Shown here piece by piece: positions 1-7,763 of a stretch of 57,840 bases of DNA. The notes under the pieces were generated by a model. That model ran no database searches, was not told the DNA's origin, and worked only from the letters and a program-made list of their open reading frames with translations. Positions within the stretch are counted from its first letter, which is position 1, and each line of letters opens with the position of its first letter. Source of the DNA: Acetobacteraceae bacterium (GTDB lineage Bacteria > Pseudomonadota > Alphaproteobacteria > Acetobacterales > Acetobacteraceae); contig JANXMB010000136.1 in the NCBI GenBank assembly GCA_025354865.1, forward strand, positions 1 to 57,840. Reading direction: 5' to 3'. Position numbers and translations under genes: made by a program.

Positions 1-420
1 AAACCCAATCCGAGCATCGTCGGCCACGATAATAAGGTCGCAGAACCAGGCGAGTTCGGTGCCGATCCCGATGCAGGTGCCGTGGACCTGGGCGATCACC
101 GGCTTGTGCATGTCGAACAACTGGATGCGCAGCCGCTGGCCTTGTTCCAGCCGCCAGATGTCGTCGTCGATTTCCTGCCGGCCGCGATAGTCGGGACCTC
201 GGCCGGAGGAATACTCGTTCAGATCGGCACCGGCGCAGAAATGCGGGCCGGCGCCTTTCAGCACGACACAGTGCACCGGATTGTATTCGTCGGCCTCCAT
301 CAGCGCCGCGTTCAATTCCCGCAGCAGCTTGCCCGACAGGGCGTTGCGCCGTTCCGGCCGGTTCAGGGTGACGATGGCGGTGGTGCCGCGTATTTCGTAG
401 TCGATCAGCTCGAAATCCAT
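1..420 (-). CDS. Enoyl-CoA hydratase/isomerase family protein (3' end outside window)
   Basis: Crotonase-fold enzyme, expected to act on an acyl-CoA thioester in the cytoplasm; the exact substrate cannot be told. The first 140 codons are present and the frame runs off the left edge. The start is ATG at 420 with a strong GGAGGG ribosome site just upstream. Visible family marks are the N-terminal LNRPERRNAL segment (about residues 19-28), the oxyanion-hole motif FCAGADL (61-67), and the second conserved block HGTCIGIGTELAWFCDL followed by ARIGF, which is the typical lead into the catalytic loop. It lies 13 bases behind the MFS carrier gene on the same strand, so the two are probably one transcript, suggesting uptake of an organic acid followed by CoA-dependent breakdown. 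Family assignment is firm; pathway is inference. Confidence 0.9.
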   Translation of the reverse strand, partial: MDFELIDYEIRGTTAIVTLNRPERRNALSGKLLRELNAALMEADEYNPVHCVVLKGAGPHFCAGADLNEYSSGRGPDYRGRQEIDDDIWRLEQGQRLRIQLFDMHKPVIAQVHGTCIGIGTELAWFCDLIIVADDARIGF

Positions 421-433
421 GGTTCCCTCCGGA

Positions 434-1633
434 TCAGGCGAATTGCATGCGGGGGGCGACGGCCGGTGGGCGGAAGGCAAAGGCGATCGCCGCCCCGCCC
501 AGCCCGATCGCGCAGGACCCGATGTAAAGCCAGCCGTAGCCGCCGAAATGGTCGAAGATGTAGCCGCCGGCCCAGGGACCGACCGCCATGCCGATGGTGG
601 AGGTCATCACCGCCGCGCCGAACACCGCCCCCATGATGCGGGCGCCGAAATAGCTGCGGATCAGGATGGCATACAGCGGCATTACTCCGCCGTAGGACAG
701 GCCGAACACCATGCCGATGGCATAGAATGCCTCGGGCGAGCGGACGAAATAATAGACCTGGATCGATGCGGCCTGGAGCAGCAATCCGCCCACCAGCGTC
801 GGTTTGGCACCGAAGCGATCCGCCATCAGGCCGAAGACAATACGCCCGAACAACGATGCCACGCCCGCCGTGCCGAGGACGGTCGCCGCCGTCATTGGCG
901 CCACACCGCAGTCGATCGCGTAGCTGATCATATGGAAAATCGGCCCGGAATGGGCGAAGCAGCAGGCGAAAAACGTGCCGGCGACGGCGGCGAATTGCGG
1001 TGTGCGCAGCGCCTCGGCGACGGTGAAGCCGCGGTCGTCCGATGCCTCCCCCGGGCCGGTGCCGGTTGCGACGGGGGCGTTGCGCACCAGCAGCGACGTC
1101 GGCAACACCACCACCAGGGCCAGCACGCCCAGGTCGAACATCGCCGCGCGCCAGTCCGACACGGTCATGATCGCGCGCGCCATGGGGCCGATGACCATGG
1201 ACCCGAGGCCCATGCCCGACGTGATCAGGGCCACCGCCAGACTGCGGTGGCGCACGAACCAGCGGGATGCGATGGCGGTCAGCGGGGCGAAGAAGGCCCC
1301 CGCCGCGAGGCCGCCGCACAGCCCCCACAGCATCTGAAACTGCCAGAGTTGGGTGACCTGGCTGGCCGCCATCAGGCCGCAGCCCAGCAGCAGGCCGCCG
1401 CAGAGCAGGACCGATCGGGTGCCGAAGCGATCCGATATCGCACCCCAGAAGAACGACCCGGCGCCCATCGAAAGGAAGGTCAGCACGGCGGCCGAGGACA
1501 CCTCGGTCCGGGACCAGCCCATCGCGGTGGCGATCGGTTGCAAGAACACGCCGAGCGACATCGCGGTGCCCAGGCCGATGCAGGTGATGACGAAGCCAGC
1601 GGCAACCACGACCCAGCCGTAGAAGATTTTCAT
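434..1633 (-). CDS. MFS transporter, monocarboxylate/oxalate-formate type
   Basis: A 399-residue inner-membrane carrier with the usual 12 hydrophobic segments. The N-terminus MKIFYGWVVVAAGFVI is typical of the MFS branch that includes oxalate:formate antiporters and MCT-like monocarboxylate carriers. The loop 2-3 signature appears as GAISDRFGTRSVLL and a related copy, GLMADRFGAKPTL, occurs in the second half. ATG at 1633 was chosen because it gives this family-like N-terminus; the frame stays open far upstream but only antisense to the neighbouring dehydratase gene. It is divergent from the enolase-superfamily gene at 1772 and precedes the enoyl-CoA hydratase by 13 bases, so it likely imports an organic acid. 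Substrate unknown. Confidence 0.88.
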   Translation of the reverse strand: MKIFYGWVVVAAGFVITCIGLGTAMSLGVFLQPIATAMGWSRTEVSSAAVLTFLSMGAGSFFWGAISDRFGTRSVLLCGGLLLGCGLMAASQVTQLWQFQMLWGLCGGLAAGAFFAPLTAIASRWFVRHRSLAVALITSGMGLGSMVIGPMARAIMTVSDWRAAMFDLGVLALVVVLPTSLLVRNAPVATGTGPGEASDDRGFTVAEALRTPQFAAVAGTFFACCFAHSGPIFHMISYAIDCGVAPMTAATVLGTAGVASLFGRIVFGLMADRFGAKPTLVGGLLLQAASIQVYYFVRSPEAFYAIGMVFGLSYGGVMPLYAILIRSYFGARIMGAVFGAAVMTSTIGMAVGPWAGGYIFDHFGGYGWLYIGSCAIGLGGAAIAFAFRPPAVAPRMQFA

Positions 1634-1771
1634 TCTTGGAAACCCCGGCCGGTCATCGGCCAGCGTCAGCCTAGCGCTGACGGCAGGAAATGGGAAACGC
1701 GATCGGCACGGTTGCGACCGCCCCAGCCGGGGCGTAGCCTTCCAGCAACGATGCCCCAGGGAAATACGCCC

Positions 1772-2974
1772 ATGAAAATCGCTCGTATAGAAACGTTCCT
1801 GTTCGACCCCGGCACAGCTAAAAACCTGCTGTTCTGCCGCGTCGAAACCGAATCCGGGCTGCATGGATGGGGCGAAGCCTACATCACCCCCGGCAAGGAA
1901 CTCATCACCGAGAAGCTCCTGCAAGCCATGGCGAAATACGTCATCGGCCGCGACGTCTTCAACATCCGTCACACCGCGCAGGTGCTGTTCGAAGACTTCG
2001 CCATGCGCCGCACATCCCTCGACTTGCTCTCGGCCTGGAGCGCGATCGAACTCGCATCCTGGGACATCGTCGCCAAGCATGCGGGGCTGCCGCTGTACAA
2101 TCTGCTGGGCGGCGCATCGCGCGAACGCGTCAAGGTCTACGCCAACGGCTGGTCCAGCGGCACCGAAAGCATCGAGCAAAACCTGGAACGCGCACTCAAG
2201 GTCAAAGAAATGGGCTACACCGCCCTGAAATGGGACCCGTTCCCCGGCCCCTGGCGCAGTTTCATCCATCGGGAGGACGAAGACCACGTCGTCCGCTATG
2301 TGCAACGAATGCGCGAAACTCTGGGGCCGGATTTCGGTCTGTTGGTGGAATGCCACCGCCGCCTGTCGCCGATGCATGCCATCCGCATCGGCCAGCGCCT
2401 GCGCGAATACGATATCGGCTGGTACGAGGAACCCTGCCTCGCCGACAATATCGAACTGGTGGCTGAGGTGCGGCGCGCGCTGCCCGGCATTCCCATCGTG
2501 ACCGGGGAGGCGATCTACTCGAAGGAATCCTTCGCCCAATGCCTGACGGCGCGGGCGGCGGATATTTTGAACCCGGATATCTGCAATTGCGGCGGGTTGT
2601 CGGCGATGCTGGATATCGCCGCGATGGCGCAGCCGCACGCGGTGGCGATCTCCCCGCACAATTACAATTCGACCTTGGTCGGCCTTGCCGCGACGGTGGC
2701 GTTTTCCGCCATGATCCCGAATTTCTGGATCGCGGAGTGTTTCATCAACCTCAAACCCGCATGCGATGCGATCGCCATCGCGCCGCTGGTGGTGAAGGAT
2801 AGTTTCGTCGATCTGCCCACCGTCCCCGGGCACGGGATCGACATCGATGTGGCCCTGCTGAAATCGAAACCCTACCGCGACATGGGCACCAAAGCCGGCA
2901 GCAAATTGCGCAGCCATACCGAGGAATTCCCACGCAAACACTACGTCGTCGCCGATACCAGGACCGGATTCTGA
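1772..2974 (+). CDS. Enolase-superfamily protein (mandelate racemase / muconate lactonizing enzyme family)
   Basis: A 400-residue sugar-acid dehydratase or racemase candidate. The N-terminal capping domain (about 1-125) is followed by the TIM barrel. Candidate catalytic and metal residues are Lys153 (ALKWDP), Glu193 in LVECHRRL, Glu219/Glu220 in WYEEP, Glu246 in TGEAIYS and His296 in ISPHNYNS, the pattern of acid-sugar dehydratases that use a barrel lysine and histidine as bases with Mg2+ bound by three acidic residues. ATG at 1772 has an AGGGA site upstream; an in-frame ATG at 1751 would add seven residues. It overlaps the next gene by one base (TGATG), so it heads an operon with two secreted proteins. 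Family sure, substrate not determinable. Confidence 0.9.
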   Translation: MKIARIETFLFDPGTAKNLLFCRVETESGLHGWGEAYITPGKELITEKLLQAMAKYVIGRDVFNIRHTAQVLFEDFAMRRTSLDLLSAWSAIELASWDIVAKHAGLPLYNLLGGASRERVKVYANGWSSGTESIEQNLERALKVKEMGYTALKWDPFPGPWRSFIHREDEDHVVRYVQRMRETLGPDFGLLVECHRRLSPMHAIRIGQRLREYDIGWYEEPCLADNIELVAEVRRALPGIPIVTGEAIYSKESFAQCLTARAADILNPDICNCGGLSAMLDIAAMAQPHAVAISPHNYNSTLVGLAATVAFSAMIPNFWIAECFINLKPACDAIAIAPLVVKDSFVDLPTVPGHGIDIDVALLKSKPYRDMGTKAGSKLRSHTEEFPRKHYVVADTRTGF

Positions 2975-3480
2975 TGCGCCGCGCCGCCTTGGTCGCGGCG
3001 TTGCTTCTGACCGCCGCGCCGGCCTGCGCGCAAACCCCGGTCTGGCGCCCGGCGCAATGGACCCCGCCGATCGATAATTGGGGCACCGGCCTCGCCTTCG
3101 TCTGCGACAACGCCGCCTGCCCCGGTGGCGCCACCTTGCTTGCTCGTATCAAAGTCGGTTTCTGCAATTGTTTCTCTGGCGTGGCCGACGACGACGAGAT
3201 CGATCGCATCGGCGATGTCGATCTGCACGGCGAATCCTATAAACCCGACGAACCCGGCGTTGCCGCGACAATCGGTCCTTTGAGCGGTCGGAAGCGGGCA
3301 TTTCGCGCCAGCGGGCGTTGGTTCGGCACCAATCATGTCCTGTCGATCGTTGTGGCTGCCGATTGCAAGGCGGTGGTCGCGACCATCGTCTCCGGCCGGC
3401 CGATCGGGCCGGCGATCGAAGCTGCGGGGCTGGCATTGCTGGCCGATAAACCGTTTCAACAATGGGTGGCAGAACAATGA
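2974..3480 (+). CDS. Hypothetical exported protein
   Basis: 168 residues, not recognised. An N-terminal signal peptide (about 1-20: short basic MRR, hydrophobic AALVAALLLTAAP, then a cleavage-like ACAQ) predicts export to the periplasm. The mature part has several cysteines (CDNAAC, FCNCF, ADCK) that could form disulfides, and no membrane segment. Its start codon shares a base with the stop of the enolase-superfamily gene (TGATG), which implies translational coupling. The secreted LVIVD-repeat protein begins 33 bases after it. The tight spacing suggests a shared job with these two neighbours, but nothing in the sequence fixes the function. Confidence 0.75.
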   Translation: MRRAALVAALLLTAAPACAQTPVWRPAQWTPPIDNWGTGLAFVCDNAACPGGATLLARIKVGFCNCFSGVADDDEIDRIGDVDLHGESYKPDEPGVAATIGPLSGRKRAFRASGRWFGTNHVLSIVVAADCKAVVATIVSGRPIGPAIEAAGLALLADKPFQQWVAEQ

Positions 3481-3512
3481 CCGCCCGTCTCGATAACCAA
3501 AAGGAGAGGCGC

Positions 3513-4952
3513 ATGCTCGTAAAAATCCTCGCAGCCGCGATGCTGCTGTCGGCCGCCGCCGCGCAGGCAGAAATTCGGCCAAGCACGCCGAAGATCGGCG
3601 ATCCGCCGGAGGCAATGAATATGCAACTGGCCGGCTACAGCGACCTGCAGGCCCGCTCGGCGTACCAACCGACCATCCACAAGCAGGGCGATCGTTACAT
3701 TGCCTATATCGGCCATCACGGCGGCACCAATACGGTGGTCTCGCCGACCAATCCGATGACCGGGCAGCCGGAAAACAACGGCACCTCGATCGTCGATGCG
3801 ACCGACCCCGCGCATCTGAAATATCTGGCCCATATCCCCGGTGCGCCCGGCTTGTACGAGGACGGCGGCGCCCAAATGGTGCGGGTCTGCGATGGCGCGG
3901 GCCTGGGCAAGGCCGATCCGAAAGCGGTCTACCTGCTGCGCCCCTTCGGCAACGAAGCGCACGAGATCTGGAATGTGACCGATCCCGCCCACCCGAGCTT
4001 GCTGGCGCGGCTGCCCGGCCTGAAAGGCACGCATAAAAACTGGTGGGAATGCGATACCGGCATCGCCTATCTGGTTTCCGGCGCCGAGGGTTGGCGGGTG
4101 CCGCGCATGACCCAGGTCTACGACCTGAGCGACCCCGCGCATCCCCGTTTCATTCGGAATTTCGGCCTCGTGGGGCAGGAACCGGGGTCCACCGGCCCGG
4201 TGCCCACCATGTTGCACGGCGCTATTTCCACCGGACCGAAGGGCAATCGGGTCTATTTCGGATACGGCACAAACGGCGGCGGCATCGTGCAGATCGTGGA
4301 TCGCGACAAGCTGATAAACGGCAAGCCGGAGCCAACGGCAGAAAACCTGCTCTACCCGCAGGTCGGTCGCATGGATCTTTCCCCGCTGATCGGTGCCCAC
4401 ACCGCCTACCCCCTGCTCGGCGTTCCCGTGCCGGCCTTCCTGCACGATAAAATCGGCGCCAAACGCGATTTCCTGATGATCGTGAACGAACAAATCCTCA
4501 ATGAATGTCTCGAAGCGCGGCAAATGGTCTGGTTCGCCGACATCACCGTCGAGGCCAAGGGCATGGTCGTGTCGAATTACACCGCGCCGGAAATGGGCGG
4601 TAAATTCTGCGAACGCGGCGGGCGCTTCGGCTCCCACGCATCGAACGAAAGCTTCGAGGCGGTCTACCGTAATAAAATGGCGTTCGTGTCCTATTTCAAC
4701 GGCGGCGTGCGGGCGCTGGACATTCGCAATCCGTTCCAACCGCGAGAGGTCGGCTATTTCATCCCGTCGATTACCCGCAATACCGACCCGCGCTGCGTGA
4801 AGATCGACGGCAAGGATCGTTGCAAGATCGCGATCCAGACCAATAACGTCGAAACCGACGATCGCGGCTACATCTACATCGTGGACCGCGCCAACACCGG
4901 GATGCATATCCTGCAACTCACCGGGGACGCCCGCAAGGCCGCCGGCCTGTAA
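3513..4952 (+). CDS. Secreted LVIVD-repeat (beta-propeller-like) protein
   Basis: 479 residues. The ATG at 3513 follows an excellent AAGGAGAG site (3501-3508) and gives a clean signal peptide ending near AAAAQA (about residue 18), so the upstream in-frame start at 3462 is less likely. The mature protein contains recurring segments of the type SIVDATDPAHLKYLAHIPG, VYDLSDPAHPRFIRNF and ALDIRNPFQPREVGYF, which are LVIVD-type blades expected to fold as a beta propeller in the periplasm. Catalytic function is not evident. It is the third gene of the operon starting at 1772 and converges on the NUDIX gene 21 bases away. Confidence 0.8.
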   Translation: MLVKILAAAMLLSAAAAQAEIRPSTPKIGDPPEAMNMQLAGYSDLQARSAYQPTIHKQGDRYIAYIGHHGGTNTVVSPTNPMTGQPENNGTSIVDATDPAHLKYLAHIPGAPGLYEDGGAQMVRVCDGAGLGKADPKAVYLLRPFGNEAHEIWNVTDPAHPSLLARLPGLKGTHKNWWECDTGIAYLVSGAEGWRVPRMTQVYDLSDPAHPRFIRNFGLVGQEPGSTGPVPTMLHGAISTGPKGNRVYFGYGTNGGGIVQIVDRDKLINGKPEPTAENLLYPQVGRMDLSPLIGAHTAYPLLGVPVPAFLHDKIGAKRDFLMIVNEQILNECLEARQMVWFADITVEAKGMVVSNYTAPEMGGKFCERGGRFGSHASNESFEAVYRNKMAFVSYFNGGVRALDIRNPFQPREVGYFIPSITRNTDPRCVKIDGKDRCKIAIQTNNVETDDRGYIYIVDRANTGMHILQLTGDARKAAGL

Positions 4953-4973
4953 CCAGTCCGGGGTGGAGATCGT

Positions 4974-5396
4974 TCAACCGAGTCGTAGAATGATCTCCGC
5001 CAGCCCGCCTTCGACCACCAGGCCGGCGGCCTCCGGCACGCCGAACCATTGCGTTTGGCGTTCGTGTTTCTCCGGCCAGTCGTCGTGTTGTTCTTCGACC
5101 CAAAGCAGGTAGACCCGCACCTCGCACAGGAGCGGATCGGAATCGATCTGTTTGGCATAATGAAAGACACCGACCGGCTTCTTGCCAGCCAACCGGCCGC
5201 GCAGCCCGGCTTCTTCGTAGGCCTCGCGCACAGCGACCTCGCGGGGTTTGAGGCCGGCGATCGGCCAGCCTTTGGGGATCACCCAACGCCCGGTGTCGCG
5301 CGAGGTCAGCAGCATGATCTGCCGCGACCCGTCCGCCGCGATACGGCAGGGCAGGGCGGCGAATTGAGTCCGGTCGCGATATTTCTTCCTGGGCAT
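4974..5396 (-). CDS. NUDIX hydrolase, diphosphoinositol-polyphosphate-phosphohydrolase-like
   Basis: 140 residues, a single NUDIX domain. The conserved box is visible as REAYEEAGL, providing the REUxEExGU metal-binding core, preceded by WVIPKGWPIAGLKP. The first glutamate of the strict NUDIX consensus is replaced (Leu), as is common in the DIPP-like branch with the PKGWP lead-in. It should hydrolyse a nucleoside-diphosphate-linked or polyphosphate substrate in the cytoplasm with Mg2+. It is monocistronic, divergent from the ModA-like gene and convergent with the LVIVD gene. Confidence 0.88.
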   Translation of the reverse strand: MPRKKYRDRTQFAALPCRIAADGSRQIMLLTSRDTGRWVIPKGWPIAGLKPREVAVREAYEEAGLRGRLAGKKPVGVFHYAKQIDSDPLLCEVRVYLLWVEEQHDDWPEKHERQTQWFGVPEAAGLVVEGGLAEIILRLG

Positions 5397-5496
5397 GGTA
5401 TCGTCCGGTTAATCCGATTCCTGCCGCTTGTCACGAAACTTCGCGATCCCCGCCGAACGCTGCTACACCGGGGCTGTCCCAACACAGGAACGAACG

Positions 5497-6195
5497 ATGC
5501 CCGCGACCATCCGCTTGCTCTCCACCTTGGCCGTCATGGGCGGTATGCGCGAATTGTGCGAGGCGTATCGCGCGCGCGGCGGTGCAACGATCGACGCCGA
5601 TTTCGCCCCGACCGTTGCTTTGATGGATCGTCTGCGCGCGGGGGAGCACGCGGATATCGCCATCCTGACCGCGCAGGGGATCGACGATTCGATCGGCGCC
5701 GGCATCATGCGCGCAGGCAGCCGTTCGGATATCGCCCGGTCCTTCGTCGGCATCGCGGTGAAGGCCGGCGCGGCGTGGCCGGATATCGCCTCGGTGGATA
5801 GTTTCAAGGCGGCGCTGCTGGCCGCGCGGTCCGTCTGCTATTCCAAGATCGGCGCCAGCGGCTTGTATTTTGCCAAGCTGATCCAGGATCTCGGGATTGC
5901 CGAGGCGGTGAACGCCAAAGCAACGATCGCCGCCACCGGCTTCACCGCCGAACGGCTGATCGACGGGCAGGCCGATCTCGCGGTGCAACAAATCAGCGAA
6001 CTGATGGTGGTGCCGGGGATCGAGGTCGTGGGCGGCTTGCCGGCGCCCTTGCAGACGGTTGCGATTTTCTCCGCCGGCGTGCTCACCGCCTCGACCCAAC
6101 CCGACGCGACCGCCGATTTCGCTCGGTTCCTCGCTTCGGCGGATGCCGAGCCGGTGTTGCGCCGCACCGGTCTGGAACCGGCGCTGGCGTCCTAA
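5497..6195 (+). CDS. ModA-like substrate-binding-domain protein without signal peptide
   Basis: 232 residues with the fold signature of extracellular solute-binding proteins of the molybdate type (SBP_bac_11): LMDRLRAGEHADIAILTA near residues 43-60 and FLASADAEPVLRRTGLEPA at the C-terminus. Molybdate-binding proteins normally carry a cleavable signal peptide; here the N-terminus MPATIRLLSTLAVMGGM runs straight into the first beta strand, so the product may stay in the cytoplasm. An upstream in-frame start at 5428 would add 23 residues (MSRNFAIPAERC...) that do not look like a signal either. No ABC permease or ATPase lies next to it. Its ligand is unknown. Confidence 0.75.
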   Translation: MPATIRLLSTLAVMGGMRELCEAYRARGGATIDADFAPTVALMDRLRAGEHADIAILTAQGIDDSIGAGIMRAGSRSDIARSFVGIAVKAGAAWPDIASVDSFKAALLAARSVCYSKIGASGLYFAKLIQDLGIAEAVNAKATIAATGFTAERLIDGQADLAVQQISELMVVPGIEVVGGLPAPLQTVAIFSAGVLTASTQPDATADFARFLASADAEPVLRRTGLEPALAS

Positions 6196-6201
6196 GGCGG
6201 G

Positions 6202-7683
6202 CTACAGCCGGCGAGTCGGCAGCGTCGCCGCCATCGCGACGATGATGCATGCGAAGCACGCCACGGTCAGGAACACCCCCCGGAACGCCGCCGCGACTTC
6301 CTGTCGGACCAGGGAAGCGTGCTCCGGCGTTAGCGATGCCAGCACGCCGGGGCCGCGTCGCACCATGTCGAAAAACAGCGTGGCGGTGTCGGGATTGGTC
6401 GATTGCAGCAACCCGAACAGCACCGCCCCGGCCGCCGCCGCGCCGAACGCCGATCCGAGGGACCGCGATAGCTGCGCCGATGCCGCCGCCGCGCCCAGAT
6501 TGCGCGGACCCGCCACCGCCTGCACCGTGATCTGTGCCGTCAGCATGGCCGAACCCTGACACAATCCGCCGATCGCCAGCACCCAGGCCAGTTCCACCCG
6601 GGTCAATTGCGGCGCCCACAGCGCCAGTCCGACCAAGGTTGCGGCGGTGATCGACAGGCCCACCATCGGGAACACCGCCGTCCGCCCGGTGCGCGAAATC
6701 GCCCAGCCCGTGGCAACCGAACCGGAACTGACCGCAGCAGTGAGGGGAATGAGCAGCAATCCTGCCTCCCCCGAGGAGGCGCCGGCCACGACCTGGAAGT
6801 AGATCGGCAGGAACGTCATCATCGCTGTCAGGCTGGCGCCGGAGCAGGCGGCCATCAAATCGGCGCGCCAGAAGGCGGGAATGCGCATCAGTTGCAAGGC
6901 CAGCAGCGGCGACGGCGCGCGTTGTTGTTGCCAGATCAACGCGGCCAGCGCCGCCCCCGCACACGCCAACAGCAGCCCCAGCCGAGGCAGAATGCTCGGG
7001 TCCAACCGCTGCAACTGGGAAACCGCCAGCAACAGCGGCAGAATGAACAGCGTCAGCAACCCCATCCCCGGCAGATCGAAGCCGGCCCTTGCGGTGCTCG
7101 GTATGCTCCGGGGCAGGCGCATGACCAGCACGATCGCGATGGCGCCGAGCGGCAGGTAGGCGAGGAAGACGGCGTGCCAGCCCCACATCTGGGTGATGAA
7201 GCCGCCGGCCACCGGCCCGATGGTAGAGCCGGCGACGATGTTGGCGGAAAGATACCCCTGATACGATCCGCGTTCGCGCGGCGGCACCAACTCCCCCAGC
7301 AAGGCTTGCGCCAGGGTCATCAGCCCGCCGCCGCCCAGGCCTTGCAGCACCCGCGCCGCCAGCAGCAGCGGCAAGGTCGGTGCCATCGCGCACAGCAGCG
7401 ACGCGGTCATGAACACGCACAGTGCCACCACCATCATCCGCCGCCGCCCGAACAGATCGGCCAGCCGCCCGTACGCCGGCGCCGCCACGGTGCTGGCGAT
7501 CAGATTGGCGATCACGATCCAGGACAGTTTCTCCACCTCCCCCAACGACGCGGCGATGGCCGGCAGCGCCGTGGCGACCACGGTGCCGTCGGCCGCCGCC
7601 AGGAACACCGGCAGGACGATGGGCGGGACCACCGTCCGGAACAGGTTCCGGGGCGGGGGCGCGGTTGGGGTTTCCTCGGTCAT
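6202..7683 (-). CDS. MFS transporter, DHA2 (14-TM drug:H+ antiporter-2) family
   Basis: 493 residues with about 14 hydrophobic segments, the size of the EmrB/QacA-like DHA2 family. Motifs include the loop signature GRLADLFGRRRMM, the motif-C-like stretch GSTIGPVAGGFITQMWGW (about residues 145-165) and an early membrane acidic residue in FLAAADGTVVATALPAI, the D1 motif. It probably exports toxic organic compounds at the expense of the proton gradient. ATG at 7683 was chosen; a GTG at 7698 is an alternative. It is divergent from a second DHA2 gene, sharing an upstream region with 12-bp tandem repeats. Confidence 0.88.
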   Translation of the reverse strand: MTEETPTAPPPRNLFRTVVPPIVLPVFLAAADGTVVATALPAIAASLGEVEKLSWIVIANLIASTVAAPAYGRLADLFGRRRMMVVALCVFMTASLLCAMAPTLPLLLAARVLQGLGGGGLMTLAQALLGELVPPRERGSYQGYLSANIVAGSTIGPVAGGFITQMWGWHAVFLAYLPLGAIAIVLVMRLPRSIPSTARAGFDLPGMGLLTLFILPLLLAVSQLQRLDPSILPRLGLLLACAGAALAALIWQQQRAPSPLLALQLMRIPAFWRADLMAACSGASLTAMMTFLPIYFQVVAGASSGEAGLLLIPLTAAVSSGSVATGWAISRTGRTAVFPMVGLSITAATLVGLALWAPQLTRVELAWVLAIGGLCQGSAMLTAQITVQAVAGPRNLGAAAASAQLSRSLGSAFGAAAAGAVLFGLLQSTNPDTATLFFDMVRRGPGVLASLTPEHASLVRQEVAAAFRGVFLTVACFACIIVAMAATLPTRRL

Positions 7684-7708
7684 GTTTCTCAGGGGCACGT
7701 TTCCCCAG

Positions 7709-7744
7709 GGGTTATGTGTTGGGTTATGCGATGGGTTATGCGTT
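7709..7744. repeat. Three tandem 12-bp repeats in a divergent promoter region
   Basis: Units 7709-7720, 7721-7732 and 7733-7744 share the core GGGTTATG followed by a variable four-base end (TGTT, CGAT, CGTT). They lie between the two divergent DHA2 transporter genes, about 20-25 bases from either start, where a regulator or the polymerase would bind. A weaker repeat (TTTCTCAGGGG / TTTCCCCAGGGG) adjoins at 7685-7711. Function unproven. Confidence 0.7.
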
Positions 7745-7763
7745 GGCGCGGAGTAGTGGCACG

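Noticed and set aside
1634-2941. Upstream extension of the MFS gene on the minus strand to 835 codons
   Set aside because: The extension is the antisense of the enolase-superfamily gene; the real carrier starts at MKIFYGW (1633).
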